Shown: piece after piece, positions 23,401 to 37,197 of the stretch
Layout of the letters: each line of letters begins with the position of its first letter
Position numbering within the stretch: the first letter of the stretch is position 1
Assembly: GCA_023101725.1 (NCBI GenBank)
Contig: JALJCO010012637.1
Span: 558,001-622,000, forward strand
Source: Atherinomorus stipes
Taxonomy: Eukaryota; Chordata; Actinopteri; Atheriniformes; Atherinidae
Reading direction: 5' to 3'
Length of the DNA stretch: 64,000 nucleotides
Program-made: the position numbers and the translations under genes
Notes under the pieces: generated by a model
Database searches by the model: none
What the model was told of the DNA's origin: nothing
The model's input: the letters and a program-made list of their open reading frames with translations, nothing else

Positions 23401-26400
23401 AACACTCTGCGTGTCTTGCTAATTAATTTTATACACCTGTGGCCATGGAGGTGATTGGAACATCCGATTCCCATAATTTGTATGGGTGAGCAAATACTTT
23501 TGGCAATATAGTGTATCTGTGTCCATTTCAGCTCCACATTCAGATGGTAGAATCTCTCAAAATATGAGCGATACAACCTCAAAGTTGTCTGCATAGATCA
23601 GTATTGGTTGATATCTGGAATTAAGAGTTGGACAATACCGGTATATCAGATATCGCTAAAACAAAACAAAACAAAACAAACAAACAAAAAAACGCCAATA
23701 TCAATCATCCCTACCTCAAATCGTCAATGTCAACCGGAAACATACTCAGTTAATAATCGATGCTTCTGCAAACACATTTTTTTATTACAGGTTTCTAATA
23801 ATTAGTATTTAATGTAAGGAATAGCTGATGGCTGAAATCTGCTTGAACATCTGAGGCCTGTTTAGAAGACAGTGCTTAAAAACATAAAGCTTGACCCAGT
23901 TTAAATGACTAACTTCCTTTGAAGTGTGTTTGTTGGAACTATGAAACTATGCATGTGAAGTTATAGAAAAATATTAACATATCTCCTGAGAAAGTCCTGA
24001 TATGTTGTGGTTTTGTGCTTCTTACTCTGGAGCAGAGCCGAGTGGTTTAAAGACCAAAGAGCTCAGCAGACAGAGGGGAGATAAAGCAAGCTCTCTCAGA
24101 TTTGCAGGATTCAAGATGTGACACGATAACACTGATAACATCTGACAACCAGCCTCGAACGAATAATGAGATCTGAGCTTCAGAGATATTTATGTTTCCT
24201 CAAGGTGGCTTTAACACAGTTACTGTTTGTCTGGAAATTGACCCCAAAACTTTAATGTTTAAATGTACAAGATGGATTTAAATGGGAAACTCTTAAGTGC
24301 AGGTCTCTCATTTTCTTCCTGATGAGCTTCAGTCTTATTTTGTACCTGCATGTTTTCATGTTACTATTCATTTGGTACGTACTTTTATGTTTAAACCACT
24401 ATGGATTTGTGTAAAACTATTCCCCATATAATGCGGAATTGTGCAGGACTATATTTGTCTTTTCTGCTCAGCGATTGGAGGGATGTCACAATGACTCGAG
24501 CCATTCTACAGAGCAGTTTTAATTTTACCACCTAATTTTCTACGGCTTTCACTTTAAATGGGACATTATCTTTACTGCAGTATGTGTAGTTTCCTCTTAT
24601 CACAGCTGCACAGAAGCAACTGCATTACTTTTTGGTTCAACTGAATGACTTTATCAAATACCACCATGTTGACATTGTGACTTTTTCCCTTTTATTTGGT
24701 CTCCCGACATGTTTTTAAAGACATTTAAATTAAAGTAAAAACCTGAGAGGAAAAAATTTCAATGAGTCCAAGGAGGGATTTTCTCCCTTGTTAAGTTTTT
24801 TTAGGGCAGTCACAAAAACTAAAAACATCAGCATGAAGAAAGTGATGACAGCTTTAGATAACAGGGCCTGAAATTCATTTCTAAAACAAGTGGAATTCCC
24901 TGCTTACATCCTTAAAAGACAAAAAAAGACCCAAAACAAACAAAATAAGCAGAGCCAGAAGAGTTTAGATAACAAACAATCAAACTAATACATTGGCATA
25001 ACAATTGGGGACCCAGATAAATGAAAGAAAAGCTGTTATTTTTATAATTGCGCAGGCTTATATTTAATTCTAAATATTCCCAAAACGCCTCACATCCAAT
25101 TAGTAGTTATGAAAGCAAAAGAAAAAAACTAATTTGAGCTCACAGCGTGGGTAAACATCTGAACTTTATTATGTTTTGACTCCAAGAGAAAAAAAAAAAA
25201 CAAAAAAAAAAACACTTGTCTTTACTTGTGATGCTCATCGTTGTCTTAAAAACGCTGCTGGAAGCGACAGGTTTGGTTTTTTCCTTGTTTTCAAATCCAA
25301 GAAAGTTAAACAGAACCAAACGCCCACACGCTCACACTGATTTCCTGCATTTATTGCAGAAATGTGCTGCATTCAGTCTCATAATGAAGGTTCTGCTGTT
25401 CTGCCAATCTCTGCACAAATACACTGATGACAAAGCACTTTAAATGCTCCGAGTAAGTTCTGCAGCATCCTTCAATAACTCATTTTTCCATTCAGTAATA
25501 ATCTTGTCGCTATTAGGCAGTGCAGACAACCCATTCAAAAAGCAGAATTCCGCCTGAATGCAATCAGAGGACTGATCAATATTCTCTCTTTAGTGCTTGT
25601 AAATACTGAGATGTGAAACAGGCTGGATGCAGACTCTTCTTAGCCATACAACACCCTCCGGCTCATCTCTGCCAGCTGCTATTCTATCTAGGACTGAAGT
25701 ACCCTTGGAGCAGCTCCGCTGGCAATGGACTTAATTGATTTGGAAAGTCTCCAACTCCTCGGTGGCCGGGATTACATCCTAATGTTCCATGTCTGCATCA
25801 AAGATTTAGGGGGAGTCTTAAAAAAGAAAAAGGCTTCCAGCACGGCAGCGGCACGACACAAACACACAAATAGACCAACTAGATTCTTAAAATTCCAGAC
25901 ATTCAGAAAGATCATGGTGCACCTTAGGAAGTAAAAAGCAGCCATTCATAATTCAAGCTGCTGCTCCATAATTATTCTAACTGCTGCCAAAATGTACAGA
26001 AGGCGCATTCCTGCAGGCATGGCCCCAAACCACAGCGCTCAAGGAATTCACGGGATACACACCTGCTTGTTCTCCTTCAGTGCAAATGTCAAGGAGGAGA
26101 CACGTCCACAGGCCTCTTTACCGTATTCACACCAAAATTAGCAAGTTTAAACTGTTTTTTGGAAAATGTGGTGATTCAAACGTGGATCATCACGGACAAA
26201 ACTATAAGCTCTATCAATGTAATCTCAGCTGAACACATTTTTACAAGCTGAATTTAGTGAAATCAGTCACAGACAGCTGATGGTTTAAAATGACACATTG
26301 ACTCTGCAAAGGCTGCTGAGGGGCCCCCAATCAAACACCATGCAGTAGAGTATTCTCTTTATGCACAAACTGGAGTATAGAGATGGGAAAAAACCATTTG

Positions 26401-29400
26401 GACTGTAGATGAAATAGTCCATTTGCATGTGCATGAGCCTTTTAGCACACTCGTCCCAGATTTCTGCAAGCGTATTTAACAATAAGATTATGCTGTGGTT
26501 GGAAGTGAAGTCTTGTTTTAGAGATGCTGAACGGCATTCTGCAAAAGAATTGTGTGCTGCGCTCAAACTCATCAGAGCTGTCAAATTTGTAGGATGTAAA
26601 CAAGACTAGAAACATAGCAACAATAGAATGGGCAATTATTTGGTCAATTTTGATATCATGGCAGAAAAAACCTCATCAGCCGAATCGTAGATAATATTAT
26701 AGGCCCTTAAAACAAGCATGCTACATCTTGTCTTTGAAACCTTCTGTCATTTTTACTGGTTAAATTGGTCCTGAAAGTGCTTCAAGCATTTATTTGCATA
26801 TTGTATGTGTTAATTTCTAAATTTGCGCACAAATGATGCTTCAAACAAATGCAAAATACATGAAGAATCCATAATAATCATGCTTAATTACAAGCAAGTA
26901 CTTTTTGGGCCTTACAGTGGCAAGTTGTGCATTTCTGTAAAGAAAATAAGTGCATTGTTCTCAATGTTGTGGCCCCAACCAAGCATGTAAATTTCCACTG
27001 GTGTCAAGCCAAATCTGAGCCGATAAACACCCTCCGCTGCTGCAGAGACGTCCACAGAGACTAAATACCGATCAGATGTTTTACCAATGCAAACCAAAAC
27101 ATCAGTCAAAAAAATATGCTTATAAATAAGTAGATCTTCGTCGCAATTATGTAATCATTATCAAAATTATTTGGCATAACCACTCACTGATAAGGCTGAC
27201 TAATAGCTGACACCCTTAATGATGCCATATTGTTGTACTGATCTACTACCAGCATAACCGAGATTCATTACAACCAGCAGCTGATGTTGACATGCCCTTT
27301 ACTTCTTACATTCACATGATATCTTGATGAGCTTCTGCTGATTTATTTCCAGACGGCAGCAGTAACAGAAATGTTGTAGCAGTTACTGAGGACGGTGGAT
27401 GGTGTTAAGCAAATGGAAAAAATATAAATAACCAAGAACTTTGTCGGACTGGCTGCAGCTAATGGTTAAAGATGCTTATACCTATGAGTTGTAGTGCTTG
27501 ATGGCAGGTGGTTAAAAAGAATAAGAACTGACATAATACCCAATCACTTTAATGATTCAACTGTTCCTAAATTTTCATTCATCTATTTTACATATTACTG
27601 GATTTAACCACGAGCTGGTGCTAATTTTTAATCCAACGCATGGATTATTCATCTGCTCGAAACTAGCTTTAGACACTGAATGGAGCGGGGCTTGAAGCAG
27701 GGATACAGAGGCATGGTTAAATAGTATTTCTACGAGAAACTTTGTTTTAGGGGGAAGCTATCGTAAAGGATAGTACACCCACAGAATGATGTGCCTTCAT
27801 TTTCTACTCACCCTCATGCTGAGCAAGACTGTGGAGCACTTTTTTAATATCTCAAATGCAGCCGGAGATCGGACAGGTTTGTTTTCCCCCAACTTTCATA
27901 TAATGGAGTTCACCAGCATTTGAAACAAAAAGGTCCATAAAAGTCCACAAAAACTTGGCAATATTCCTCCATACTGCTCGTCCAATGTAATCCAAGTGTC
28001 CCGAGTGGGTAGCGTCCATAATTTACTAAGGAAAGAAAAAAAAAACCAAAAGGAGGAAACGGAGAATAAAAAATAAAAATTGCGGGTCAAAATGACATCA
28101 TTTAGTATATTTTCATAGCCTAAACAGTACTACATCGCACTCTGCGAAGCACGCCCATGCGAGTTCACGACACTACGCGTGTTCTTTCTTTCTTTCTTTT
28201 AAATCGATAGCCATTCCCCTCCTGTGTTTGTCCGCAGCTCGTTCGCTCTTGGCACAACATAAACAGCAAATTTCTTCTTCTACGCTTGCATTATCAGCAG
28301 AGTAGGCGCTAAACACCGCATATTCCGTAGAGTTATGAACTTGCATGTTCTACTGTTTAGGCCATAAAAAAATACTAAATGCTGTCGTTTCAAGTAAATT
28401 ATGGACGCTACCCACTAGGGCTGTAATGATTAGTCGATTAATCGACTAATCAACTATCAAAATAGTTAGTGACTAATTTCATAATCGACTATTGTTTATT
28501 GTTTATAAGCTTTATTTTTCCTCTCAAAACTGCCACTGTACCTTCCCTGCCTTGTCTGTCTGGTCAGCTTTTCTTGAATAGTTTATTGACATAAACACAC
28601 ACTACCAGTGAAAAGTTTGGACACTTTTTCCAATTAGATTCAATGAGAAAGTGTCCAAACTTTTGACTGGTGCTGTAAATATGCAGCAGTTTTTGCATGA
28701 TCCTATTAGTTGACTAATTGACAAAATAAACGGTGACTAATGGATTATCAAAATAATGATTTGTGACAGCCCAGGTTTGTGGAGGAATATTGCCAAGTTT
28801 TTGTGGACTTTTATGGACCTTTTTGTTTCAAACGCTGGTGAACTCCATTATATTAAAGGTGGGGTAAAAGAAAATGTGTTCGATCTCTGGCTGCATTTGA
28901 GATATGAAAAAAGTGCTCCACAGTCTTGCTCAGCATGAGGGTGTGTAGAAAATGAAGGCACATCATTCTGTGGGTGTACGATTCCTTTAAGCTTCCTTAC
29001 TCATGTAAACACGCTGTAGACGTTCATGTTGAGCTCACCTGCAGTACAGCAGCAGCCAGGTAGACAGACATGAAGATGGGTGTGAGGGTGGTGTGGCCAC
29101 TCTTCATCAGGTGGATGGTATAGAGGAAGATTAGGTGACCAGGGATCACTAAAAGTAGGAGCACCTGAGCAGAGCGATGATTTGCCCCTGATAATCACAA
29201 ACAGGACGGGGAGGAACAAAGTTACAGTTTAACACCGTGAATCTGTTTCTTTGCAGAAGAAAATAAGCCTCACTTAAACACTCATCAGCATTTGTCAAAA
29301 ATAATTATTCTCATTGCTGCACATCATTTCTGAGTAGAAAATAAAATATCTACAGTGCTGACCTGTGCCGCAGAATGTGCGACAGGGGTAGTAGCAGCCC

Positions 29401-32400
29401 TTGGCCTCATCAGGGACTTCTCCAGGAGCACAGTGGAAATGCAGATGGGTGGATATCCTGCTGGACTGTATGGCCACTAAATTCCCACCAATACCTGCAT
29501 ATAAAAGAGGGATGTATGGTTGATGAATGGAGCAGAAATGACAATGCTGGTTGTGGTTAGTGACAGCAGGTTAGCACCGTCTATGACCGCTTTCCCCTTG
29601 AACTGTTCAGGATTCTGGCTCAGACATCCTCAGACATTCAAAACGGCTTAAAGTGCAGTCGCATCCTCAATCAATCAAGGAAAAATAATAACATTTACCC
29701 AGTCTTTAAAATCTCAAAATCCCCATTTTAAGCATCTCAAAATAAGAATAACATCTGTAATCTATATTCACCACCACAACTGTCATGAAGTCATCTGAGG
29801 GGAAGCTTTTTAAATTAGTCACAATGAATCCAAAGTTATGTCTACGCATGAAGTTTTTACACTAAAAGAAAATATTTATCACATAAAATAAAGATAAAGC
29901 CCCTCCAAATGAAGAGATACATAAAAGAACAACTAAAAGAGTTAGAGGAAAGGGTAGAAGAAGCAGAAAAATATAATCCAATAGATCAAATGAGGAAATG
30001 GGATTTCTTTGTAGCCGCCAGGAAATTTGTATTTTTCTCTGCCTTTGTATTGAAGTATCCTGTTCATTTCTGTAAAGGCATCTGGTGGAATATAAACAGC
30101 AACAAAAAACACAAGGATGCATCTCATCTTATGCTTTAATTATATTTCCCACAGTAACTTCATTTAAAAAGCTTTTTATTTATTTAGTGGCAAACATTTA
30201 TCATCAACCATGGGACACTATTACAGTGCAGAAGTGATTAAAGTTGGGTTTGTGTAAAACAAAAAAAGAAAAGCTTTATCCACAAACAATTTGTTACAGA
30301 AAACACAAGTAGCCTGAGCAAATGAGACATGGCTGTTACAATTCCCATCTGGTTTACCTGTGGATCTTTTAGTCATTATGTTTCTGAGGAGCCGCTAATG
30401 AGCTGCAGCAGCTTTGGCTCAGCGATGGATAATTACATCAAAATCCAAGAAAAGTCTGCCATAAAAAAAACATATATAGATGAGCAGAAAGCAAGAGATG
30501 AGTTGATGATGTGGAAGCACAAAAATAGTATACAAAAGTAGAAAAGGAACAACTTCGAACCGTCATGGAGAATTATTTAGAGGTATGGGTGTCGTTTTAT
30601 GCACACAGAAAGATATTAACATAAAACATTTGGTCATTTAAGTGTAATTTCATTCTTTTACTCCTTCTGTCTTTGACTATTTGCAAGCCTACTTCAACTT
30701 TCACACAGTCCAACTCCAACATCGGTGCTGCGCCATGTAACCCCTGCTTGTTGAGCCAGGGGGGAAGAAGCCAAGTTTAAGTGCAGTATTTGCAAAAGCA
30801 GCAGTTACTTTCTGCTGAGTCTGGTTCTAAGTGCTACATAGTGGGGGGTTTGCCCCTCTCAGGTCTCTTACTTATTTTTTTCAACATTACCTTGGGATAT
30901 TTTGTACTTGTACAAGTAACTTTCTAACTGTACTAACTGCCTACACATTAATTAACTTGTAATAACTTTCAGTCAGTGAATGATTATAGCCAGTGAACCT
31001 TTTCCTTTTTCATTTTTCTTCAGTTTTATTCAACATGAAGCAGATTATCACTCAAAACGTTGATGCTAAAAAAGCCAATTTTACATACTTATGCTGCAGC
31101 TAACTTAATGTGTTTTAAACATTTATTGAATGGAGACTAAATTCAAACAGGAAGCTTGCATACAAACATAAATAAACAACAGAGAGTTGGACAAGAAATC
31201 AAATGGTAGCTTTCCTTATGTGCGCCCCCTGTACTACTGGGGCAGCATGACGTGTGTGCATGCAGACCATTTATTCACATGCTACGTGGCACCAATCTAC
31301 ATGTGGCATACCAATATGGCAGGGAAAAACTCTGGTAAAAGCTGCTGCCAGGTAATAAACCCCAAAACAAAACTATTCAAACACTAAGCAATTATATGGT
31401 CACTTAAATGGCGTCCACCTTAGTTCTGCTAATTTCAGCACTTCATGGAAACCACACAAACTGATTACAAAGAAGACTGTCATTACTGTGCAATGAAAAC
31501 TCGGTGTGTTTCTAAGGGGGAATTTGGGCGTCATCCCTCATTTTTCCTCACTTTGATTGGTTGATAAAGGTGCTGATCACTAAACTGAACCAATAAATTC
31601 AATAAATGAGCAGTTTTAGGCATCAGCTGACGTCGACAATGAGACAAACAGTTGGATTTGGACGAAATAAAGTGACATATTAGTAAAACAGCTAGTTTTA
31701 CAGTCTGGTTCCTGAGGAAGGCCAAATGGCCTGTACATGTAGGGTGCCAAAATGTGGACAAATTTGGTGGCGCTGCCTGGAAAAACCTGTGTTGAAAACA
31801 TCTGAAAAACTGCTCAGATGAGCTTTTTCTTAGCATTTCCTGATGCACACTCACTCATCAGTTCTTACTTTAGATGAACTGAGCTGCTATTCTATGCTTT
31901 ACAAGGGATTTTAACTTCAAGCATAATGTTTTTATTTGTTTTAGCTTTTTTCTCAGATTATACAGTAAAAATGTTATTTTTTTCCTGTAGTAATTTCACA
32001 TCTCAGCTTTCCTCAGAGACCAAGATTATACATATAGCCCTCATAGTTGTAAAAATAAACTCAATTCATTTTAAATTTGAAAAACGAAATATAAAAAAAG
32101 ATGTTAGTCAGAACCATGAAAAAAACAGATTTCCAACGTGTGCTTTTAGAGCGGTTTTTGAATCTGAAAGCAAAAACAAAGAAGCAGCAGTGTGTGAGTC
32201 TCAGATGAAACCCCCCCCCCAAAACACATCTGTTATCGTGGTGAGTGTATCAGATCAGACACTGCCATCACCTGAGGGTGATGTCTGTTTAACTTGATCT
32301 ATTGTGGCTCTTTGTCAGCCTGCTGACATTCCAGAGCGTTAACAATGCTCCCAACAGGCCTGTAAACTTTACAACAAGCCCAACCATTCATTTCCCCTCC

Positions 32401-35400
32401 CCTCTCCATCCTTTAGACTCTCTGCAACAGATTCACCTTTGCTTGGCAAATTTATCCTGGTCTTTAAAGGAATGTTTAAGTATTTGCCTTCTTCTAAAGA
32501 AAGAAAGAGGGACTGATATCAAAAGCTTTTGTAAGAGGACTATATCTGTGAAAGATGGGGAAAAAAGTGCTGAATCAATCATCCAAATAATGATAAAAGA
32601 AGTTTATGTATTCATTCAATAAATGAGCAGTTTCAGGCATCAGCTGATGCAAAGTGGTACCAAAGTTTTGCATCCATTAGTGGCAAAGCTGCACATCTTC
32701 ACTAAGAAATGCTTCAAATCTGTCATCTATGCAGATGAGGACCCCAGGAAGAGTAGCTGCTGCATGAGCTCCAGCTAATGTTCTTAATAAAGGCTATCTA
32801 GGCTAATGACATCCACATGTTCATCACATCCCACGCTGCAGAGATGTATTTTGATAATAACTAAATATTCAGTTTCAAACAGGACTATCTGTCACTGTCA
32901 GGCCATGCTGAAAGTCAGAATGATAATTAGACTAATGCTCAGACTGTGTGCCAATTTGGACTCTCAGGCTTTTTCTCCTTGAGGGCATTCATGATGCATT
33001 TTGGGGTAAGGGGGTGGAGAGCATTTTCACCACCTCAGTGGGGTACAAGGGTAGCATGAGGGAGGTTTTGGGGCAATCTGGCTTTTTTAGGTCACTGGGT
33101 CTGTCAGGAGGAATGAGGACAAGGTGGATGAAGAGTTCTGGGCTGCGCGGTAACTACGGGGGGTCTCTGCTGCTCTCGCTGAGGTCGTGGAACTTTTCAT
33201 TCAATTTGCATGTGGCAAAATAAAACACAAAATAAGCAAAACAGTAAAGAGGGAGAAAAACATAGAAGGAGGAGATGTCACAATAGCTGATGCTTTATGT
33301 CAAAACAGCGACGGAGGGGAAGGAACAAACATAAATATGCCAAGAAGACGAGGAAAGATTAAAGCTCCTGCTGATGGCTGAACGTCGGCTACAGAGAGAA
33401 TGCATAATGCACAATGATATCTGCAAATATCAGAAAGGCAGATCAGAGGCTTTTTAAGACCTTCACATCACCTGAAACGGAATATTGCATCAAAACAAAT
33501 GGAAAAATTTATGAAAATAGAAAAAGAGTTCATTTTAATCCATTTCAGATAAAAAAAAAAAATACTTGAATTAAAGAAGTACAATGAAAAATTAAGAGAT
33601 ATAATTATAAATACTTCTAGTCCTCCATTAGTCCACAACTGATCTGCAAGAGAAACTGCATGAATAATTCTAAATTGTTATAATAATAAATAATGTAGGG
33701 ATGCAAGATATAATCGGCCCCCTATCAGTATCGGCCTATATCGGCCTTAAAACTGAGTATCGGACATCAGCCACCCCACAAATATTTAATTGATATTTAA
33801 CTGATCAGCCCGCTGTTTCTAAAGTCTAAAAAAAAAAAAAAAAAAAAAATCTTCTCCTTCTTCAAAAACTCCTTTTTAAATCTTCTAAAGACTAGGGGTG
33901 GGAAAAAAATAGAAATACACTGACACATCGCAATATTGTCAAATGCTGATATCATATTGACATTTAAAAACGCAGAATCAATCTATTTTACTAAAGAAAT
34001 CTCACGATATTTCATTGTTCTGTTACGAAATCTCACAAGAACACACAAAAATTTCGCAATATTTTCATATGCTGATATATTGACATTTGAAAACGCGGTA
34101 TCGATCTATTTTACTAATGAAATGTTGTGATATTTAATCGTTCTGTTACAAAATTTTGCAGGAATTCACAATATATCGTGAGATTTTGTAACAGAACAAT
34201 GAAATCTCACAAGATTTTGTTAGTAAAATAGATTGATGTTGAGTTTATAAATATCGATTTGATATCGGCATATGAAAATATTGCAATATTCCAGTGTATT
34301 GATATTTAACTCACCCCTATTTTTTAAAGTGTCGGAAACGGATAACAAAACTGCTATTTGCAATGACTGCTTATTTTTTTCAGCTTTATTATCGGTATCG
34401 ATATTGATTATCGGCCACATGAGTTTTACAATATCGGCATATCTGCAAAAATTCCAATATCATGCATCCCTAAAATAATGAACCTCAATCTAACCCGTCT
34501 TGTCTTTGGAAGAGGTACAACTCATCTGCCTGGACCACAGATGGTAGTGTCTTGTTCAGAAAGTAGATTTCCTGATGTTGCTTTCAACTTAATTTCTGGA
34601 AAAATTCTCGAATTAAACTATTAATGCATAAAAGTCTGGACATCTGATTGTGGGTCAACATGGAATTGGGTAAAATGAAGTACTAAAAAAAAGTTTAGCT
34701 GGCAAAAACAACATTCTAGCTGTGCACCGATAGTTTATATGATATAAACCTATTGCACGTCTGTCCCAAGGGCGTCTTACAAATGTTACTCTATCAAAGT
34801 CAGATCAGTATGTTCAGTTTGGACTGATGTTACTGGCTTGATCACTGAAATGATGCATCACTTTAGACTCGTGTGTCGCAACACCTCTTTTAAATGCCCG
34901 CAAAAGCATTGTTCTGTGGTCTGGATGTGAAATGCTAAACGGCTAATGATTGTTAATCAGAAATAATAACTTCTCTTTATAGATTTTTTTTTTCTAAATC
35001 TGTTCATAAGATCGATTACACAGCAGCTGTTCACCATTTCAGGTGTGTAAAGCGTTTCAAGCAGCTGTGGGCGTAACCCCAGAGCAGTCACATGTCTGAT
35101 GACATCATCATTCCCTAAACTTTTGCTGAAAAGCAGCTAAAATACACAAGCAGAATGACTCAGGTTTTCCTCAGCTATACAGAAATGTTGCAAATCAAAG
35201 ATAGTTAGAAACTTTGTTCTGAGCTGGATTTTTTTGTTTGTTTTTTTAGGATGCAAAGACCAAAACGAAATGAAACACCCTGCACTAATAAACAGATGCT
35301 TGCTTGATACCCCCGCTGCTTTGTGTACAGAAAAGTCTCAAAGGAAAACCAATTAGTCAGAACTCCTTTCCCCATCTTTTTAAATGTGTCTAATTAACGT

Positions 35401-37134
35401 CATTAAATGAAAAGCTTATCTGGAGCTGGAGTACCAGAGCCAAAGCAATCGTGGCAAGCTCATTGGCATTTGAGATGGAGGTGATATAAACAAAAAAAGA
35501 CAAAGGAAAGAAAAGGCAGAAGTTCAGGTTTAAGTGGGGACATATGGACCGTGGTGGACTGCATAAAGCAGGCTCATTAGGTAACTTATTTATTCTGCTG
35601 AGCGTTAGGAGTCTTTTTAAATAACCTTTCTCTATCTGGGGACAGTTTACTGAGCAGACTTGCTCCCGCTATTTTCACATCCACCATCATTCACATCTGG
35701 AAGCTGCACAGCCACAAGACAAATAGACTCTGTGCTCCATTATCCATCTTGTGTATAAACACTTTGTCTCCATCTCTGCTCGGAGGGTCAAAGACTGCAT
35801 TAATTAAAAAACTGAAAGAGATAAATGAGACAAACAACAACAGGGTAAGTTTCTCTGTTACCAAACTTCTAATTTAAACAGCTTGCTGCCATCCTCTGAG
35901 GAACATAAAGCTGTGGTGTATCACTGCTGCTCATTAAGACAAGATTTCATTAGGACAGCTTTCTACTAATTACAACAGTTCAGAAAGAAAACACCCAAAC
36001 TGCAGCGGAGTCCTTTTCTATTATTGCTGGAAGTGGTTTTCAAGTGATTGGACCTGCTTTGAACATCAGATCTTTTCGAAGTGTCCTTTTTACTTCTTGC
36101 ATGCCATTATTATGGAAGTATTCATCGAGTCTGAATAGAGATGGCAAAGAAACAGACCTGCATGTTCAAACCACTTCAAAGAAATCAGAGCTGCGCACCT
36201 GATTAAAAACTAAACCTGAATTACAAAGTGACTGCAGAAGAAAAAGAGGCGGATCTGATGCAGCATGAGGAGCAAGGCAGAGATGCACAGCTGAGTTTTT
36301 CCCGTATATTAAAACGTTGACCAAACTAATGGCTGAGGCACGCAGGGCCCGTTCACATTCGGGGGCATATTTACAAAAGTTTTGTGCCTGCCACAAAGAT
36401 GCTTTTGCCTGTTGGAAAAAGAACAAAGTTAGAATTTACAAATCCGGTTGCATGGATACTGACATTTGCAACTGATTTTTTTGTGTTTGCATTTATAGGG
36501 TATTTAGTTGCAGAGTGCAAAATTTGGGAAGCAGCATTTAAATAAATCCTCAGCATGAGCTTGGCTTCTTGTAGTTTACAGGCAATGTTTTTTTTTTTTT
36601 TTTTTTTTTTGGTTTTTTTTTTTGGTCCTGCAAGAAAAAAGCATGTCTAAGATTTTGATATTGAATTAAATTAAAACAAAACTGATTTTGACCTTTTGCA
36701 AAACCCCGCCCCCAAATGGTCATTGCCACACATCATTACCATACTATTACTGACTATAAGCTAGGTCAGACATTCCCAAGATGCTGAAGTGATGCGACTA
36801 TGGATTGTGTAAATTTGACAGAAGGTATCCCAAGAGTTTGACAGGGGGGTTGTGATCTTTCCCATTTCTAAAGCCGGAAACACACCTACAGCATTGCCTA
36901 CAGTGGATTAAATGGTGTGAGAAGCCTCATTCCCAGCTGAATGTCTTGCAAATAAACAAGCTCATCTGCTCAAAGGTCAGGTTGTGTTGTCCTGCTGTAA
37001 AGGTGATAACATCAACAAAATTGGACAAATTTATAATAAATATCCGTTGATGCTGTATATTAGGATATCATTGCTAGAAGATTACCCTTTTAGCACGTTT
37101 TCCACTGATCGGTCTGGTCTAGGTTAGGGCTGTG

Positions 37135-37197
<63 letters not shown>

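Larger units (their letters stand above)
27767..28986. mobile_element. TTAA-flanked long-TIR element, family B, with nested insertions
   Basis: The left arm starts aggatagtacacccacagaa and the right arm ends ttctgtgggtgtacgattcct, followed by TTAA at 28987-28990; the left flank is gtaa. Arms of at least 240 nt pair well (tggagcacttttttaatatc with its complement near 28900). The core 28130-28400 matches the copy at 4333-4955. The right arm was interrupted by a hAT-like element at 28418-28773. Confidence 0.85.

Noticed and set aside
4333..28986. Apparent inversion of the core between the two family B elements
   Set aside because: Because the arms are inverted repeats, an element inserted in the opposite direction looks as if only its core is inverted. 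No real rearrangement is needed.
29862..30139. Coiled-coil-like plus-strand ORF ([18 protein letters not shown])
   Set aside because: It is short, in A-rich sequence, and the opposite strand gives a better (though weak) LINE-like reading.
31531..31854. 107-codon minus-strand ORF
   Set aside because: It runs through sequence that looks like a dispersed repeat, and no conserved domain was seen.
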